Of a stretch of DNA of 64,000 nt, positions 62,779-64,000 are shown one piece after another. The notes beneath the pieces were generated by a model, which saw only the letters and a program-made list of their open reading frames with translations, was not told the origin of the DNA and searched no databases. Source of the stretch: Ramlibacter alkalitolerans (GTDB lineage: Bacteria > Pseudomonadota > Gammaproteobacteria > Burkholderiales > Burkholderiaceae_C); NCBI RefSeq assembly GCF_016722765.1, contig NZ_JAEQND010000008.1, forward strand, positions 248,001 to 312,000. The letters are read 5' to 3'. The translations under genes and the position numbers were made by a program. The stretch's first letter is position 1; each line of letters starts with the position of its first letter.

Positions 62779-63608
62779 ACGCGCCGCTGCTGGAGGTCGA
62801 GAACCTCGTCAAGGATTACGCCCTGCCGCGCGAGAAGCTGCTCGAGGCGCCGGGCAAGGTGCATGCGCTGCGGGGCGTGAGCTTCACGATCGAGGCGGGG
62901 CGCAGCCTCGGCGTCGTCGGCGAGTCCGGCTCGGGCAAGTCCACGCTGGCGCGCCTGGTCATGGCGCTGGACCAGCCGACCTCGGGGCGCGTGCGCCTGC
63001 TCGGGAAGGACCTGCACGCGCTGCCGCGCGAGGCCTTGCGCAGCGCCCGGCGCGACTTCCAGATGGTGTTCCAGGATCCGTACGGCTCGCTCGATCCGCG
63101 CCAGGCCGTGGAGCGCATCGTGAGCGAACCCCTGGCCGCCCAGGGCGCCAGCCGCGAGGAGCAGCGCGAACGCGCCAGCGAGGCGCTGCAGGCGGTCGGC
63201 CTGCGGCCCAACGACCTGCGCAAGTACCCGCACGAGTTCTCCGGCGGCCAGCGCCAGCGCATCGCGATCGCGCGGGCGCTGATCACCCGGCCGCGCCTGA
63301 TCGTGGCCGACGAGCCGGTGAGCGCGCTGGACGTCTCGGTGCAGGCGCAGGTGCTGAACCTCATGCAGGACCTCCAGGCCGAATTCGGCATCACCTACAT
63401 GCTGATCAGCCATGACCTCGCGGTGGTGCAGCACCTGTGCGACGACGTGGCCGTCCTCTGGCAGGGCCGCATCGTGGAACAGGGGCCGCCCGGGCGCCTG
63501 TTCGCGCAGCCGCTGCACGAATACACGCGCTCCCTGGTCGAGGCGGTGCCCGAACCCGAGCCCCCCGCGGGCAGCCCTCTTGCCACGCGTTTCCAAAGTC
63601 GGGGATGA
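62775..63608 (+). CDS. Peptide-type ABC transporter ATPase (DppF-like)
   Basis: A 277-residue second ATPase of the importer: Walker [22 protein letters not shown]-loop [14 protein letters not shown], signature [19 protein letters not shown], Walker [17 protein letters not shown] and H-loop [12 protein letters not shown]. It is somewhat shorter than usual, lacking part of the C-terminal oligopeptide domain, but ends naturally. The start overlaps the previous stop (ATGA). The ribosome-binding site lies in a repeat element. Confidence 0.92.
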   Translation: MNAPLLEVENLVKDYALPREKLLEAPGKVHALRGVSFTIEAGRSLGVVGESGSGKSTLARLVMALDQPTSGRVRLLGKDLHALPREALRSARRDFQMVFQDPYGSLDPRQAVERIVSEPLAAQGASREEQRERASEALQAVGLRPNDLRKYPHEFSGGQRQRIAIARALITRPRLIVADEPVSALDVSVQAQVLNLMQDLQAEFGITYMLISHDLAVVQHLCDDVAVLWQGRIVEQGPPGRLFAQPLHEYTRSLVEAVPEPEPPAGSPLATRFQSRG

Positions 63609-63661
63609 TCCCTGAAGTTGCATCCCCCGCTTCCAGCCTCTAGCCCCGGAGTTCCCAAGAC

Positions 63662-64000
63662 ATGCTGAACCGCCGCAATGTTCTCGCGCACAGCGCCTCG
63701 CTGGCCGCCCTGGCCACCCTGCCCCCGGGCGTGCTGGCCCAGGGCCGCAAGAACGCGATCGTGATGGCCATGGCGCTCGAGCCCAGCCCCGGCCTGGACC
63801 CCACGGGCGGCGCCGCCTCGTCGATCGGCGAGGTCACGCTGTACAACATCTACGAGACGCTGACCAAGATCAACCCGGACGGCGCCGTCACGCCGCTGCT
63901 GGCGGAAAGCTGGGAGGTCTCGCCGGACCTCACCACCTACACCTTCAAGCTGCGCCAGGGCGTGAAGTTCCAGAATGGCGAACCCTTCAACGCCCAGGCG
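63662..64000 (+). CDS. ABC transporter substrate-binding protein (SBP_bac_5), 5' part
   Basis: The first 113 codons of a periplasmic solute-binding protein; the rest lies beyond the window. A signal peptide with a twin-arginine pair (MLNRRNVLAHSASLAALATL) and AxA-like site GVLAQG is followed by the family start: YNIYETLTKINPDGAVTPLL, AESWEVSPDLTTYTFKLR and GVKFQNGEPF. It delivers substrate to the upstream permease/ATPase set and completes the operon. Confidence 0.92.
   Translation, partial: MLNRRNVLAHSASLAALATLPPGVLAQGRKNAIVMAMALEPSPGLDPTGGAASSIGEVTLYNIYETLTKINPDGAVTPLLAESWEVSPDLTTYTFKLRQGVKFQNGEPFNAQA

Overview
This is a GC-rich chromosomal segment of a Gram-negative betaproteobacterium, most likely Burkholderiales and probably family Comamonadaceae. 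The lineage is inferred from the order of housekeeping genes (recN-rapZ; mutY with a dynamin-like GTPase; mutM divergent from a TPR gene; lolB-ispE-tRNA-Gln-prs-rplY-pth), the many ATGA/GTGA start-stop overlaps, and REP-type intergenic repeats of the form ATTCCCGC-CTTCGC-GGGAAT. No rRNA, CRISPR array or prophage was seen.

Layout. 1-9.6 kb: metabolic and transport genes (MFS transporter, dienelactone hydrolase, J-domain protein, ketopantoate reductase-like and 3-hydroxyacyl-CoA dehydrogenases), then a MASE1 sensor kinase and FixJ-type regulator followed by a Na+/H+ antiporter-like gene, with a perfect palindrome between regulator and antiporter. 9.6-14 kb: LysR regulator, YceI protein, membrane and periplasmic proteins, and a 2-hydroxyacid dehydrogenase. 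14.4-19.3 kb: an accessory block with two paralogous small proteins, then a tight three-gene set: a self-standing Hint (intein/hedgehog-type) protein, a YcaO protein with extra N-terminal domains and a C-terminal PxPxP end, and an ATP-grasp protein. This looks like an undescribed peptide or protein modification locus and is the most interesting part of the window. 19.4-23 kb: tRNA-Arg, a class III CoA-transferase with a FAS1/MaoC-like dehydratase, and an MFS transporter. 23.1-33 kb: a recC-recB-recD-nitroreductase operon. 33-37.5 kb: two more members of the small-protein family, a proline iminopeptidase-like hydrolase, small unknown genes, an Asp/Glu racemase and an alpha/beta hydrolase.

37.56-44.11 kb is a 6.5-kb island at the 3' half of tRNA-Ile2 (CAT), bounded by a 47-bp direct repeat. 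It carries a type I restriction-modification locus (hsdM and hsdS intact, hsdR broken by an internal deletion with a frameshift) and a dGTPase-like HD phosphohydrolase preceded by a short ORF and a terminator-like hairpin. No integrase remains.

44.3-59.3 kb is core genome: hrcA divergent from nadK-recN-rapZ, then mutY/dynamin-like GTPase/mutM, and TPR-lolB-ispE-tRNA-Gln-prs-rplY-pth. 59.4-64 kb holds a ferredoxin and a five-gene peptide/nickel-type ABC transporter operon whose last gene runs off the window. In this stretch REP-type repeats have become part of coding sequences and supply a ribosome-binding site.
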